Positions 11,085-21,159 of a stretch of 64,000 nt of DNA are shown piece after piece. The stretch comes from Dromiciops gliroides (Eukaryota; Chordata; Mammalia; Microbiotheria; Microbiotheriidae). How positions within the stretch are numbered: position 1 is the stretch's first letter; the number at the start of each line of letters is the position of its first letter. The stretch spans positions 574,438,284 to 574,502,283 of the forward strand of contig NC_057863.1 in assembly GCF_019393635.1 (NCBI RefSeq), written 5' to 3'. The notes under the pieces are model-generated. The model saw nothing but the letters and a program-made list of their open reading frames with translations, had not been told where the DNA came from and searched no databases. Both the position numbers and the translations under genes were made by a program.

Positions 11085-11625
11085 GATAAATTTAGTTTTA
11101 TAACATGCTCATGTCTCCCTCATCTTCAAAAAACCCTATTTGACTGCTACTTTTCAGTTTCCTTTTCTGAATCTTCATCTGAATTATGCTTTCTAACCTT
11201 AAGCCACCTTTCCCTTCTTGCACATTATACTACATTCCCAAATACTCTGTAATCCAGTGACACTTGCCTCTTTGCTGTTCCTCAAAAAAGCCACTCAGTT
11301 TCCCAGTTAGCTATTCCTCATCCCTGGAATGCTCTCCTTCATTATTTCTGCCTCTTGCTTCCCTTTGAGTCCCAGATAAAAATCCACCTTCTACCAGAAA
11401 CTTTTCCCAGCTCTCCTTAATTTTAGAGCCTTCCCTCTAAGACCACTCCTGATTGATTCTGTATAAATCTTATTTGTACAAAGTTGTTTCCATTCCTCCC
11501 CCCACTAGACTGAGCTCATTGAGAGTGAGGACTGTCGTTTGTCTTTCTTTGTATTCCCAGTCCTTAGCACAGTGCATGGTACAGAGTAGACACTTGATAA
11601 ATGATCATTGACTGACTGATAGACT
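11085..11625 (+). mobile_element. L2 LINE 3' end
   Basis: Reads TCCAGTGACACTTGCCTC, CCTGGAATGCTCTCCTTC, AAAATCCACCTTCTACCAG, then GACTGAGCTCATTGAGAGTG and CCTTAGCACAGTGCATGG, the standard order of an L2 C-terminus and 3' end. The frame is broken. Confidence 0.8.
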
Positions 11626-12122
11626 AACAGAAGGTTTGCAATTTTCACCTTGTGAATTAACCTATTGATGCTCTTACAACCAGCTTCCAATTATAGGATG
11701 CCAAAGCCCCAATGAAATGGAGATTTTGATCTGCGGAGAATTAAGTTTAATGTGTCCTGATAGTCATAATAACTATTATTCTAATGGTTCAGAGAAATTA
11801 ACTTTTCCAGGTAGTGGAGCAAAACATCTATCTCTCTTGGAAGTTTCACTTATCTTAGTTGATTATGTGAAACAAATAACTTAGCTATGACTTCTTAGTG
11901 ACCAGAACTTATTGGTTAGATGGCAAATGCATTCTGTTTTCCAATTATCTTAAGTGGGTTAAAAGTCTCTCCAATTCATATGACAATTATTGGCTAAATC
12001 CTTAATGATTCTAAGTGTTGTGACATAGAAAATGATTTATTAAATAAATCCATTTTTTTCTTTTTATTGACTCATTCTTGTGAATAGTACCTCTACTCAT
12101 CAAACTCTATTTGGTACTTGTT
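11626..12122. other. Unassigned
   Basis: AT-rich, with no gene or repeat recognised. Confidence 0.4.
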
Positions 12123-12137
12123 AAAAAATGGAAAAGT

Positions 12138-12288
12138 GGGGGCAGCTAGATGGCACAGTGGATAGAGCACCGGCCCTGGAGTCAGGAGTACCTGAGTTCA
12201 AATCCGGTCTCAGACACTTAACACTTACTAGCTGTGTGACCCTGGGCAAGTCACTTAACCCCAATTGCCTCACTAAAAAAAAAAACAA
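12138..12288 (+). mobile_element. tRNA-derived SINE (subtype B), reference copy
   Basis: One of the cleanest copies. The Pol III A box TGGCACAGTGG is at 12151-12161 and the B-box-like AGTTCAAATCC at 12195-12205. Subtype B marks are GACACTTAACACTTAC and CCAATTGCCTCACT, followed by an A tail. A perfect 15-bp duplication AAAAAATGGAAAAGT lies at 12123-12137 and 12289-12303. Apparent proteins on both strands (for example ESGVPEFKSGLRHLTLTSC) are SINE read-through, not genes. Confidence 0.95.
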
Positions 12289-12329
12289 AAAAAATGGAAA
12301 AGTAGAACATTGGCACATAGTAGATGAGG

Positions 12330-12537
12330 GGAAATTATTGTTCAGTTGTTTCAGTCTTGTCTGACTTTTCATGACCCCATTTGGGGTTTTCTGCCATTTC
12401 CTTCTCTAGCTCATTTTACAGATGAGGAAACTGAGCCAAACAGGATCCAGGCTCATGGAGCTAATAAGTGTCTGAGACTAGATTTGAGTTTTCCTGACTC
12501 TAAGCCTAGCACTCTACTGTGCTACCTAGCTGCCCCC
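12330..12537 (-). mobile_element. SINE with RTE/BovB-like tail
   Basis: Reads GTTCAGTTGTTTCAGTC, CATGACCCCATTTGGGG, CCTTCTCTAGCTCATTTTAC and AGATGAGGAAACTGAGCC, ending in the head complement TGTGCTACCTAGCTGCCCCC. Confidence 0.8.
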
Positions 12538-12544
12538 AAGAATC

Positions 12545-13692
12545 ATAACTAATGGAGCCTAAAAACTCAGTGTTTGATAAACCCCAAAACATAATTTACT
12601 GAGAAAAGAGCTACCTATGAGATAATAACTGCTAAGAAAATGAAAATCAGCCTGGAAAAATATGCTTAAAACAACATCACATTTTATGTAATTAATTCAA
12701 AATGGTTGTGATGGGAATATTAAAACATATCATATAATTAGAAGAGAAGCATATCTTATACCTTTCACAGCTCTGGGTAGGGGATGAATTCTTAGTAAAA
12801 TGAGAGAGAAAATTACCAAGGATAGAATAGATAATTTTGATTGCACAAAACTGAAAAGCTTTTGCAGAAATAAAATTAATGCATGCAGGATAGGTAGGAA
12901 AGAAATTGCCTGGGAAAAATCTTTGTGTCAGATATCTCCGATAGTCATTTGATATCCAGATTATTGACAATTAACTGAAATGTCTAAGACCAAAAGTCAT
13001 TTCCCAAAAGAGAAGTGGACAAAGGTTTGAATAACTAGTGCTCAAAAGAGCAATTGCAAATGATTAACAATCATATGAAACTATGCTCCAAATCACTAAT
13101 AATAAGGAAAATGTAAATCAAAATAACTCTCAGGTTTCACTTCACCTGCAGAAAATTGGCAAGCAAGACAAAAGATGGAAAGAGTCAATGATGGAGAAGT
13201 TATGGAAAGGCAGGGACACTAGTGTATTATTGGTGGAGTTGAATCTTGGTACAGCCTTCTGGAAAGCAATTAGGAATTATACAAATAAATTTACTGTAAT
13301 GTTCAAACCCTTTATCTCACAAATTCCATTGCTAGGCAAATAACCCAAGAAAGCTATTGACAAAAAAGCAAAGCTCAATATACATTTCAATATTTATAGA
13401 AACATTTTTCATGTCTACAAAGAACTGGAAATAATTTCAAAATCCCCATCAATTAGGGAATGACTAAGAAAATTATGGTATATGAATGTTATGAAATATT
13501 GTTTTCTATGAGCATGACAAGTATGGAGAAGCTTGTAAGACCTTACATGAATTACTGGCATGAATTACCTTACATGAATTAATGTAAAGTGAAGTAGAGC
13601 CAGAAAGGTGATATACATGATGACTAACTATAACAATATAAATAGAAAGAACAACAATGCCTAAACGATGAAATGTTTTTAAATTATTAAGG
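12545..13692 (+). mobile_element. L1 LINE, ORF2 C-terminus and 3' UTR
   Basis: Decayed 5'-truncated L1. The first half keeps ORF2 order (GATAATTTTGATTGCACAAAAC, then AAGAGAAGTGGACAAAGG). The second half is the 3' UTR with AAAATTGGCAAGCAAGAC and GTGAAGTAGAGCCAGAAAGG. Stops and frameshifts throughout. Confidence 0.8.
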
Positions 13693-13694
13693 AC

Positions 13695-13865
13695 AATATT
13701 GGCCTTAAACAAGAGTTTTACAGAAGTGGAATGGGCTTCCTTAAGACATAATGGGTCCCCCACCACTAGAGATCTTAGATCATAAGCTGTATGCCTACTT
13801 GCAGGTAGGTTGTATAAAGGTTTCTTGTATAGGTATATGTTGGGTTAGATGACCTCTGATATTAG
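13695..13865 (+). mobile_element. CR1/L3 LINE 3' end
   Basis: Reads AGAAGTGGAATGGGCTTCC, CACCACTAGAGATCTTAG and TATATGTTGGGTTAGATGACC, the CR1/L3 terminal order. Confidence 0.65.
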
Positions 13866-14083
13866 AGAAAAGAAGAAGAATGAGGAAATGGGAGAAGAGG
13901 AGGAAGAAGGGGAAGGAGGAGGAGAAAGAAGAGAAGGAGAAAGAAGATGATGATGAAGAAGAAGAAGAAAAAAAAAGAGGAGAAGAAGAAGAAAGAGGAG
14001 AAGAAGAAATAGGAGGAGAAGGAAAGGAAGAGAGAGAAAGAGGGGAGAAGGTTAGGGAGAAGGGGAAGGAGGTTGGGGAATAG
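13866..14083 (+). repeat. GA-rich purine tract (GAA/GGA/GAG)
   Basis: Over 200 bases in which the + strand is almost all purine. It gives spurious Lys/Glu-rich and Ser/Phe-rich frames on the two strands. It directly follows the end of a CR1/L3 copy. Confidence 0.9.
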
Positions 14084-14588
14084 AATGTGGTTACTTGTAA
14101 CAGATAAATGCTTGTACCTTTAATCAGATTCCAATGAAACTTGCAACTTATCCCCTCTCTGCACATTCCTGATGTATATACAAAGGAGGTGGCCAATTTG
14201 TGAGTACTCTCAGCTACTGAAGCAGCCACATGAATCACATCCATAGAGGATGGGTTCATAGTCTTCTCAGAGATGAGTAGGGAGCTTAGACCCCAGAATG
14301 CCAGCCGGGTAAGCTGAGTATAAACTTTATCCCACATGAGGATAATTTTCCTTCTCTGTGGCCCTGATTTTTATGGGTATAAAATAAATGGGAGCCAAAG
14401 AGGAAAGGGGCACCAAGTTCTCTGTGGTCTGTGAAGAGGAAAAGAAGTGTGATACGGGGTTTAACACTTCATCATCCTTCATTCCCCAGCATTAACACAC
14501 TCTCTACAGTTTCAGACCTAGAAGACCTCCATAACTAGATGCTAAGGTGCTTAGCCACCAGCTTGCTATCAGGCACCAGGTGACTTGA
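14084..14588. other. Unassigned
   Basis: No gene or repeat recognised. The minus-strand frame running through here owes half of its length to the adjacent purine tract. Confidence 0.4.
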
Positions 14589-14589
14589 T

Positions 14590-14770
14590 GAGATCATAGA
14601 AGCATTGGGGTTTATATCTTAAAGACATGTTAGAAATCATGTTAGAAATCATCTACAGATGAGGAAACTTAAGACCAGAGAAGTTTAAATGACTTGTCAC
14701 AGGCCACATGGGTAGGAATACTAAATCACTTCAAGCTTAAGGGTAATATGGCAGCAGGTCCTTAGTAGGC
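14590..14770 (-). mobile_element. MIR-type SINE
   Basis: Shows CTACAGATGAGGAAACTTAAG, AAATGACTTGTCACAGGCC and a short local duplication of CATGTTAGAAAT at about 14624-14650. The head is poorly preserved. Confidence 0.55.
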
Positions 14771-15598
14771 CTGGAAAAGGAGGATGTCCACAGCACAGGT
14801 GATGTGATGTTGCTGCCTCCTAGAACTCTCTAACCTTTTTCAAGTTTGGAGGGGCAGTCTTAGATAACTGTATATCAGAAATGCAGTTTAGAATCTCTCC
14901 AGAAGACTCCATCATCTCAGATATTCTTGTACCAGAAAGCTCATTTGTAGCCCATTAGAGAGATACCAAGTTTAACTACAGCACACTTGATATTCCCAGG
15001 AAGAGAAAAAACAGAAATATACACACTTTCTCTGGCCACCTTTCCATGAGTCGAGGCACCACACAACATATCCATTCTAGAGAAATTGCTCAGAGATAGC
15101 AAATGATGCATCCCCATTCTGGAGACTTACCAGTATTGAAATCTCCCCCCCCCCAAAATTGAATATGCCAAAAGGCTCCATAATTGTGACTAGGAGCAAG
15201 ATACTATATAATGTGCTTCAATTTCCCTACTACATGTTTCACCTCCATGTCAATAATGATACAATGTGTTGCAGCTGGAGCTGAATCTGCTGGTTTCCTA
15301 AGAAGAGCTTTGACTGATCTGGGTACTACCAGTCCCACTGCTGTCCCTAGCCACTGTGCTGGGATGGGTGACTTAAATTCTCCAGACATCTGTTAGATGG
15401 TTTTCTCTGTTACAAAGAAGAGTGCTAAATAAATTATTAAGTTTCCTCGTTAAAAACTTCATGTTTCTGAAGACAGAAGAAGTGATGAGGGGCACTCAAA
15501 TTCTAGACCTGTTTCTTATTAATTTTGGGGAGCTGGTAGTTAGAATCAAAATAATCAGAATTTTAAGGAGAAAAGATCATCCCATTTCAGAGTTCTGA
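14771..15598. other. Unassigned
   Basis: No gene or repeat recognised. Overlapping 61-codon frames on both strands at 15204-15396 have no domain. A C-run of about 12 bases sits near 15146. Confidence 0.4.
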
Positions 15599-15599
15599 A

Positions 15600-15735
15600 T
15601 AGAGTTGTATAATGTTAGAACTGGGAGGAAGCTTTGGCATCATTTTATTCCAACCTCTCAGTGAGAAAGGAGAAAACTGTGGCAGTGAAGCTGTGACTTG
15701 CTCAAGTCCATACAAGTAGGAAATGAATAGGAAGA
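15600..15735 (-). mobile_element. MIR3-like SINE
   Basis: Reads GTATAATGTTAGAACTGGG, then a core with CTTGCTCAAGTCCATACAAG. Diverged. Confidence 0.55.
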
Positions 15736-15737
15736 AA

Positions 15738-16090
15738 ACAAGCATTTATTAAGCACTTGCTGTGTGCCAGGCAAAGTGCTTTGCAAATATTATCTGTATC
15801 AACCAACCAATGTGCATTTATTAAATGATCACTGTGCTAAGCATTGGGGATGTAAAGACAAAAATGAAGTGGTCCCTGCCCTCAAAAAGATTATATTCAT
15901 TCTGTCAGGGAGACATTATATGCTTAAATTTAAATATTATATATGTATATATAATGTACATAAATGCATATATATGAAAAATACATATGAGAAACTAGCA
16001 TTTGGGGGATCAGGAAAGGCATCACGTAGAAGTCATCTTTTGAGCTGAGATTTGAATGAAACTGAGCAAGGAGGCAGTACTTTTCAGAGC
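15738..16090 (-). mobile_element. L2 3' end, two adjoining pieces
   Basis: Two L2 starts in tandem: AAGCATTTATTAAGCACTTG at about 15740 and GTGCATTTATTAAATGATC at about 15811. They are followed by CCCTGCCCTCAAAAAGATT and the interior phrase GGAAAGGCATCACGTAGAAG. A TA-rich microsatellite has grown at about 15935-15990. Confidence 0.7.
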
Positions 16091-16271
16091 TCAAAACTGG
16101 GTCTTTTGACTCTTCTATGCTATGTTGCCCCAATGGAACAATGAGAGAACATTGATGTACTAAATATAGTACAAACTATAATTATTGCTAGAGATCGAAA
16201 AAGGGAATAGAGCTCAATAAGGACTGGGATGGTCAGAAATGGAATTTGAAAATTGAGTTGAATCTTGATGG

Positions 16272-16475
16272 GTGCGTTAAGAAAGGCAGTTTGGTAAATT
16301 GGAAAGAGCATTGGACTTGGGTTCAAATTCCACCTCAGGCACTTGCTAGTTCTGTTACCTTGGACACATCTTTAAACCACTCTGTGCCTCAGTTTCCTCA
16401 TCTATAAAATGAGAGGATTAGACTTGATGGCCTCTAAGATCCCTTTTAGCCCTAAATCTATGATCTTATGATTTG
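16272..16475 (+). mobile_element. MIR-type SINE, full length
   Basis: Well preserved: TTGGAAAGAGCATTGGACTTG, GTTCAAATTCCACCTC, CTCTGTGCCTCAGTTTCC, TCATCTATAAAATGAGAGG, GATGGCCTCTAAGATCCC and CTATGATCTTATGATTT. A G-run follows at about 16481. Confidence 0.85.
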
Positions 16476-16880
16476 GAATGGGGGGGGGATAATGGTTGAA
16501 GGCATTATATGCATAAAGAAAAGGTATTCAGCTGGGGTCATGGAAAGGAGAGGTGAATACTTACCTTAGGGCCAACACAACCCACCTAGAACACAGACAG
16601 AAACCCTGCTCTCATGCTTTTCCCTGTCCCTAATTTTTCAAGGGCTCATGGTTTGGGCAATAATACCATTCAGGAAGTTACTAATAATTCTGTTCAATAC
16701 AAATTACATTACAAATAAAATCTTTGATAAGAGCCTACTTGCAGGAGAAATCACAAAGAATTATGTGAGACAGAAATGTCCTATCACAACGGAGTCACTT
16801 AATCACAACCAGGGCAAGGTGAAAAGTATCATGCATACCATTGCCTTTATGCACAGAACTAGTCATATCATTTCTGCTCA
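16476..16880. other. Unassigned
   Basis: No gene or repeat recognised; an 86-codon + frame here has no domain. Confidence 0.4.
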
Positions 16881-16895
16881 AGAATCTTCAGTGTT

Positions 16896-17071
16896 AGGGG
16901 GCAGCTAGGTGGCACAGTGGATAGAGCACTAGCCCTGGATTCAGGAGGACCTGAGTTCAAATCCAGCCTCAGACATTTGACACTTACTAGCTGTGTGACC
17001 CTGGGCAAGTCATTTAACCCCAATTGCCTCACAAAAAACCCCAAAAAACCAAAAAACCATACCCAAAGTTT
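16896..17071 (+). mobile_element. tRNA-derived SINE, first unit of a dimer
   Basis: Complete unit starting GGGGCAGCTAGGTGGCACAG and ending in an A/C-rich tail (AAAAAACCCCAAAAAACC). It has GACATTTGACACTTAC with a CAATTGCCTCAC tail, a mixed subtype. It shares its outer target duplication with the next unit. Confidence 0.92.
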
Positions 17072-17237
17072 AGGGGCAGCTAGGTGGCGCAGTGGATAGA
17101 GCACCAGCCCTGGAGTCAGGAGTACCTGAGTTCAAATCCAGCCTCAGACATTTAACAATTACTAGCTGTGTGACCCTGGGCAAGTCACTTAACCCCAATT
17201 GCCTCACTAAAAAAAAAAAAAGAAAAAAATTACAAGA
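17072..17237 (+). mobile_element. tRNA-derived SINE, second unit of a dimer (subtype B)
   Basis: Second full unit in the same orientation, beginning right after the first unit's A-rich tail. The only clear target duplication encloses both units: AGAATCTTCAGTGTT at 16881-16895 and 17238-17252, a perfect 15-bp match. Either the dimer moved as one, or this unit landed in the first unit's tail. Confidence 0.92.
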
Positions 17238-17252
17238 AGAATCTTCAGTGTT

Positions 17253-17484
17253 TCCCTTTAGCCACTGTTTCCTTTGGTTCTTCTTCCCTTCCCAAAGGGG
17301 AAGATAGCAGGTTCTTTAAAATATAGAATAGTGAGTTTGGCATTAATCTCTTGCAAAATGTGTATTTGGGTGATAACTGGTGTTAGTTGGATTATGCCTC
17401 CAGACCCAAAGAGTATTGTCTAGAATAGATCAATAACAATGAGGGGAGGCCTCTATTGAGTGAGGCTCTTAATTTCTTTTACTC
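17253..17484. other. Unassigned
   Basis: No gene or repeat recognised. Confidence 0.4.
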
Positions 17485-17702
17485 AGTGACTTAAAAGCGG
17501 TGGAATGTTTTTTCAGATTTGTGGATGACATAAGGTTGGGTGGACTAGGTATTATTCTGTATAATAGAAAAAGGATCCAAAAGGATCTCAGCAGGTTGGA
17601 AATGATGGGTTAGATCCGATAACATAGAATTTAATAGGGATAAATATAAAATCCTTGACATGCTTGCTATATGTTGATTAAGGGGAAAACATTTGCATCT
17701 GT
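17485..17702 (+). mobile_element. CR1/L3 LINE ORF2 fragment
   Basis: Reads TTTGTGGATGACATAAGG, AAGGATCCAAAAGGATCTC and GAATTTAATAGGGATAAAT, the CR1/L3 stretch after the reverse transcriptase active site. Frame broken. Confidence 0.65.
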
Positions 17703-17744
17703 AGAACAAAAAACTGCTCTTCACTTTCTTTTACAGCTCAAGAT

Positions 17745-18524
17745 CTTTCAGGTTTCCTTGGAATATATAATAACAGAAATAACCCTGGGCAGAAACCTGA
17801 TCATCATCAGGTGAGGCATAAAACAGGGAGGTGTTTTCTTGACAAAGGAATGCATCATTAATTGAGGAGAGCCTGCACAGAATCCATGTTGAAGAAAAAT
17901 TTCTGGTGGATGGTGAGGTCTGTCATTTGCTCCTGACAGTGGATGAAAATGTGTTGATTGCCTTGCTCCCCATGGGGTTGCAGGGCCTTTTAAGGAGAAA
18001 TATGTAATCACTTAAAGGAGTTTGTTCTGTCCATCTACACAGGAAAGACCAATTGGATGAAAAATGCCTATTGCCTAGATTTCAATGTGCATTTGGAGGA
18101 GCACCCATAGAGGTTGTCCAGTTTATGTCTGAGAAAGATGATATTGATAGACAATGAAGTGGGTTCAGAGTTGAAAAGGAGAAAAAGAGTGGCCTGAATT
18201 GTCTTTAGGAAATTGCAATTTTCCCATGAGAGCAAAGTCCCATCTTTTCAATGGGATATTTTACTAGTGTTTCTATCTTGTAATGGGATATGAAATACCA
18301 TTGCCTCCAAAGACTTAAAGATGAATGACAAATAGTGACCAATGGAGTCGTGCATGGTGGGTGTCTGCAGCCTACAACACGTAACCAACAAACCGTGAAG
18401 AACAGGAGTAAAGACCATCACTGAGGAACTAACTATATGACAGGAAGAGAAGATTGGTGGTGAGTGTGAGGAAGGATAGGTGGACAGCCAGAGTATTTCA
18501 TTGGCCCTTTGGTGATGTCTCAGC
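17745..18524 (+). mobile_element. RTE-clade LINE, ORF2 C-terminal remnant
   Basis: Broken frames follow RTE/BovB ORF2 order. Around 17915-17975 is the decayed active-site neighbourhood (ENVLIALLPMGLQGLL, where the family has FADDIVLIA). Near 18150 is NEVGSELKRRKR. At 18469-18519 RKDRWTARVFHWPFGDV matches the conserved C-terminal RWT-RV-W block. The ADD aspartates are not preserved and stops are frequent, so it is dead. It probably belongs to the group that served the RTE-tailed SINEs. Confidence 0.7.
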
Positions 18525-18529
18525 CTTTG

Positions 18530-18605
18530 ATAAACTTTAAGAATAAAACGAATAGTTCCTCATCAAACAATATTGTTGTTTGTGTTCACAATGTTCTCTT
18601 GGTTC
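18530..18605 (-). mobile_element. L1 3' UTR, inverted 5' segment
   Basis: Reads ATCAAACAATATTGTTG and TTCTCTTGGTTCTGCT, the complement of the L1 3' UTR, then flips at about 18605 to + orientation sequence that lies just downstream in the consensus. This is the signature of twin priming. Confidence 0.7.
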
Positions 18606-18905
18606 TGCTAACTATTCTCAACAATACAATGATCCAAGACAATCTCAAAGGACTATTGATGAAACATACTATCCACCTCCAAAGAGAAAACTGATATTGA
18701 TGGAACACAGATGGAAGCATGTTATTTTTCACTTTCTTTCATTTTTTTCTTTTATTCAAGTTTTCTTATACAAATGACTAATATGGTAATGTTTTACATA
18801 ATCATAAATGTATAACATATCTGATTGCTGACTGCCTCAGGGAGGAGGGAGGAAAGGAGGGATAAAAATTGGAACCCAAAACTATAAATAAAAATGTTTA
18901 TTACT
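18606..18905 (+). mobile_element. L1 3' UTR, terminal part
   Basis: Reads CAACAATACAATGATCCAAG, AAAGCATGTT-type spacing, GACTAATATGGTAATG, then CTGACTGCCTCAGGGAGG and AAATAAAAATGTTTATTAC, the L1 terminus. Together with the inverted piece it is one insertion of about 375 bp. Confidence 0.8.
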
Positions 18906-19058
18906 TAAAATAAATAATGAAATGGACAGAAGTAGCTCAAGGTGAGTAGGCATGAATGGATTGTGATCACTGTTGCTGGAGGAAAGTTTCCGATCAATGA
19001 GATCCAATGGAATATTCAATAACTATAAACTCATTAGTAAAGTAACTGGCACATGTAC

Positions 19059-19113
19059 ATTCATTCATTCATTCATGCATGCATGCATGCATTCATTCAT
19101 TCATTCACTCACC
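19059..19113 (+). repeat. Compound tetranucleotide repeat (ATTC)n(ATGC)n(ATTC)n
   Basis: Symmetric array: CATT units, then four CATG units, then CATT units again. A conventional microsatellite with one base changed in the middle block. Confidence 0.95.
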
Positions 19114-19114
19114 A

Positions 19115-19285
19115 AATACTTGAGGAGTATGGTTACAGTAGAAAGAACATTGTCTCCTGGGTCATGGGAGCTGGTTTCAAATCTAGTCTTTGTCACTCAG
19201 TACTTGTGTGACTTGAACAAGTTATTTAACTTCCTTGTTTCTCAGTTTTCTCATCTGTAAAGCTCTAAAACAATCAATCCTATGA
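19115..19285 (+). mobile_element. MIR-type SINE
   Basis: Reads GTAGAAAGAACATTGTCTCC, GTTTCAAATCTAGTC, TTATTTAACTTCCTTG and TCAGTTTTCTCATCTG. The 3' end fades after 19260. Confidence 0.75.
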
Positions 19286-19329
19286 TCCTATTTTAGCCAG
19301 ACAACAGTTCATGCCAGGAAGACCTGGGA

Positions 19330-19530
19330 TCAGTAGAATTATAGAAATTAGAGTTGGAGATTACATTTAGTCAAATGCCTTCACTTTACAGGTGAGACCA
19401 CCAAGACACATAGATAGGAGGAAGCTGAACAAGTTTAGCCAGCCAGTAAGAGGAAAAGCTGAATCATCAGCTCAGGTCTCCTCATTCCAGTGTTTTTTCT
19501 ACTATTTCCATCATACCCTGCTGTTTTCCC
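19330..19530 (-). mobile_element. MIR3-like SINE
   Basis: Reads AGAATTATAGAAATTAGAG, TTACAGGTGAGACCACC and GCTCAGGTCTCCTCATTCC, with a head complement near 19500. Confidence 0.55.
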
Positions 19531-19684
19531 CATAAAAGGACTACAAGCTCAGGATGAGTTAACAGCATGAATCAGAGCAGCCTTTGCAGCTAATTGTATC
19601 CCAGGCTGTGTTAATAGATTTATGGGATAGCAGTGTGATAAAAATGTCACCTCCTCTACCATTTTGCACACCCTCATATTCAGT

Positions 19685-19915
19685 ATAGAATGGATAGAGT
19701 GGATAGAGCACTGAGCTTGGAATCAGGAAGACTCATGTTCATGAGTTCTAATCTGGCCTCAGATACTGTGCAACCATGGCTAAGTCATTCAACCCTGTTT
19801 GCCTCAGTTTCCTCATCTGTAAAAGGAGCCAGAGAAGGAAATAGCAAACCACTCCAGTATCTTTGCCAAGAAAACCCCAAATGTGTCATGAAGTTATATA
19901 CGACCGAAAATGACT
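19685..19915 (+). mobile_element. SINE with RTE/BovB-like tail
   Basis: Plus orientation: GGATAGAGCACTGAGCTTGG head, GAGTTCTAATCTGGCC B-box region, TTTCCTCATCTGTAAAAGG, then GGAAATAGCAAACCACTCC, AGTATCTTTGCCAAGAAAAC and GACCGAAAATGACTGAGC tail. Shows that head and RTE-like tail belong to one unit. Confidence 0.85.
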
Positions 19916-19979
19916 GAGCATACAGTATAAATTCTTGAGATGCAATTTTCTGCTCTAAATAAGCAATCATTTGCCTTGT

Positions 19980-20595
19980 CTGAAGTCTATTCAGTTGGTT
20001 ATCCCCTGTGTCCCTACTTCTAAAGGGACACAGAGGAGGGGGGTAGGCTGCAGCAAAAGAGAGAGGGAGCGGGATAAGGGCAGAGGACAGTGGTAGGCCC
20101 CTGGGTGCTGTCCTCACCTATCCACGGGCAAGCTAGACCATCAGCTCCTGGCCTTAAGCAACTGGCTTTGGGCAGGCAGCTGGAAAGAAGGCCTCAGACA
20201 CAGGTGGCAAGATGCCTGCTCCACACAGCCTGCGGAGGCGGGGTTGGGGGTGGGGAGGAAATGAAACAAAGGCCTTCCTGGAAGAGGCCAGAGAAGGGGG
20301 ACCTGCCACTGACAGGAATGAAACAGAGCATGGCCCTCCCAGAGAGACCAGGTCCACAAGGCCGGTCAAGGCCAGTGGCTGAAAAACAAACTCATAAAGG
20401 AAGGATGGTAGCAGAGGTAAAAGTACTGTTCTCTGCCCGGCCTCCCTCCCACACACAGACCTGGAAACCAGACAATAATAAGTTGGCACTCAGGGCCCTG
20501 CCTCAGAGGGGCTGGCAGTTTGATCAGAAACCTCCTGGACATCTTTCCTTTGTCTTTTTTTCCCCTTGCTATGGAGGGAATTACAATTAGTTGTC
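19980..20595. promoter_or_regulatory. GC-richer single-copy-looking block
   Basis: Clearly richer in G and C than its surroundings and free of repeats I recognise. It contains GCGGAGGCGGGGTTGGGG near 20233 and few CpG dinucleotides. A 166-codon + frame and 110/111-codon minus frames overlap one another and match no family, so I do not call a gene. A regulatory element or part of a non-coding exon is possible; nothing here proves it. Confidence 0.2.
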
Positions 20596-20768
20596 ATGGG
20601 AGATAAGCTCTCAGGCTAGGTTATCGTTACTGGTTTGATTTTATTTTTTCAGTATCTTCTCTGTGCCAGACAAGAAGCTTACATCTACTGGATTCCCTTT
20701 TCTCTACCTGTCTCTAAGTATAACACTTTCACTTAGAGCTCATTTCTAGGCCTTTTTCTTTTCTCTTT
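20596..20768. other. Unassigned
   Basis: T-rich; a fragment TCTCTGTGCCAGACAAG near 20658 recalls the L2/MIR end. Confidence 0.3.

Positions 20769-20769
<1 letters not shown>

Positions 20770-20803
<34 letters not shown>
20770..20803 (+). repeat. (AC)n microsatellite
   Basis: An uninterrupted run of about 16-17 AC units. Confidence 0.97.
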
Positions 20804-20806
<3 letters not shown>

Positions 20807-20819
20807 ACTCATGTAGTTT

Positions 20820-20950
20820 CATACAAACATAGGATTAGTGTAAAAAAGAACCTTCCAAGCTTCCACCGGTAATGTGAGAGACCTCATTCAAACCTGGCCT
20901 TCTGACTTCAAAACTGATGCTCTTTCCATAGCCCGAATGCGTCAGTGATT
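20820..20950 (-). mobile_element. MIR-type SINE fragment
   Basis: Reads ACATAGGATTAGTGTAAA at the left and CTTCTGACTTCAAAACTG, TGCTCTTTCCATAGCC at the right, the complement of a MIR head. Confidence 0.5.
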
Positions 20951-21158
20951 AATTCTATTCATGTGTCCCAAATTGATGTGTCTAGCACAAACCTGTCCCT
21001 GAAGCCTTTGTCTCCTATCCTGTGTCAACTACATGTCGATGCCTGGGAAATCTGTATTTAGATCATCTGTTAACATCTGAAGCCTAGGATACTGAAAATT
21101 GGTTACCTTGTGTCCCTGCAGACAGTAGGACTGTCCTTATCATAGGTAGAGCAGGCTA
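20951..21158. other. Unassigned
   Basis: No gene or repeat recognised. Confidence 0.4.
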
Positions 21159-21159
21159 T

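Noticed and set aside
12151..12205. Pol III A and B boxes as a tRNA gene
   Set aside because: They belong to a SINE with an A tail and target duplications; no cloverleaf or anticodon arm can be drawn.
12121..12372. Recurring protein-like frames on both strands, such as ESGVPEFKSGLRHLTLTSC and VRQLGLSDLPRVTQLVSV, seen at many places
   Set aside because: They fall exactly on the tRNA-derived SINE copies and are translations of its head and core, not a gene family.
13795..14337. 180-codon minus-strand frame, the longest in the window
   Set aside because: Half is Ser/Phe low-complexity from the purine tract, and the rest crosses a CR1/L3 end with no domain.
19059..19113. Regular short repeats that might suggest a CRISPR-like array
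   Set aside because: A simple tetranucleotide microsatellite with no unique spacers, in a vertebrate genome.
20090..20590. 166-codon + strand frame as a gene
   Set aside because: Overlapped by similar-length minus frames in a GC-richer block with no recognisable domain; treated only as a possible non-coding element.
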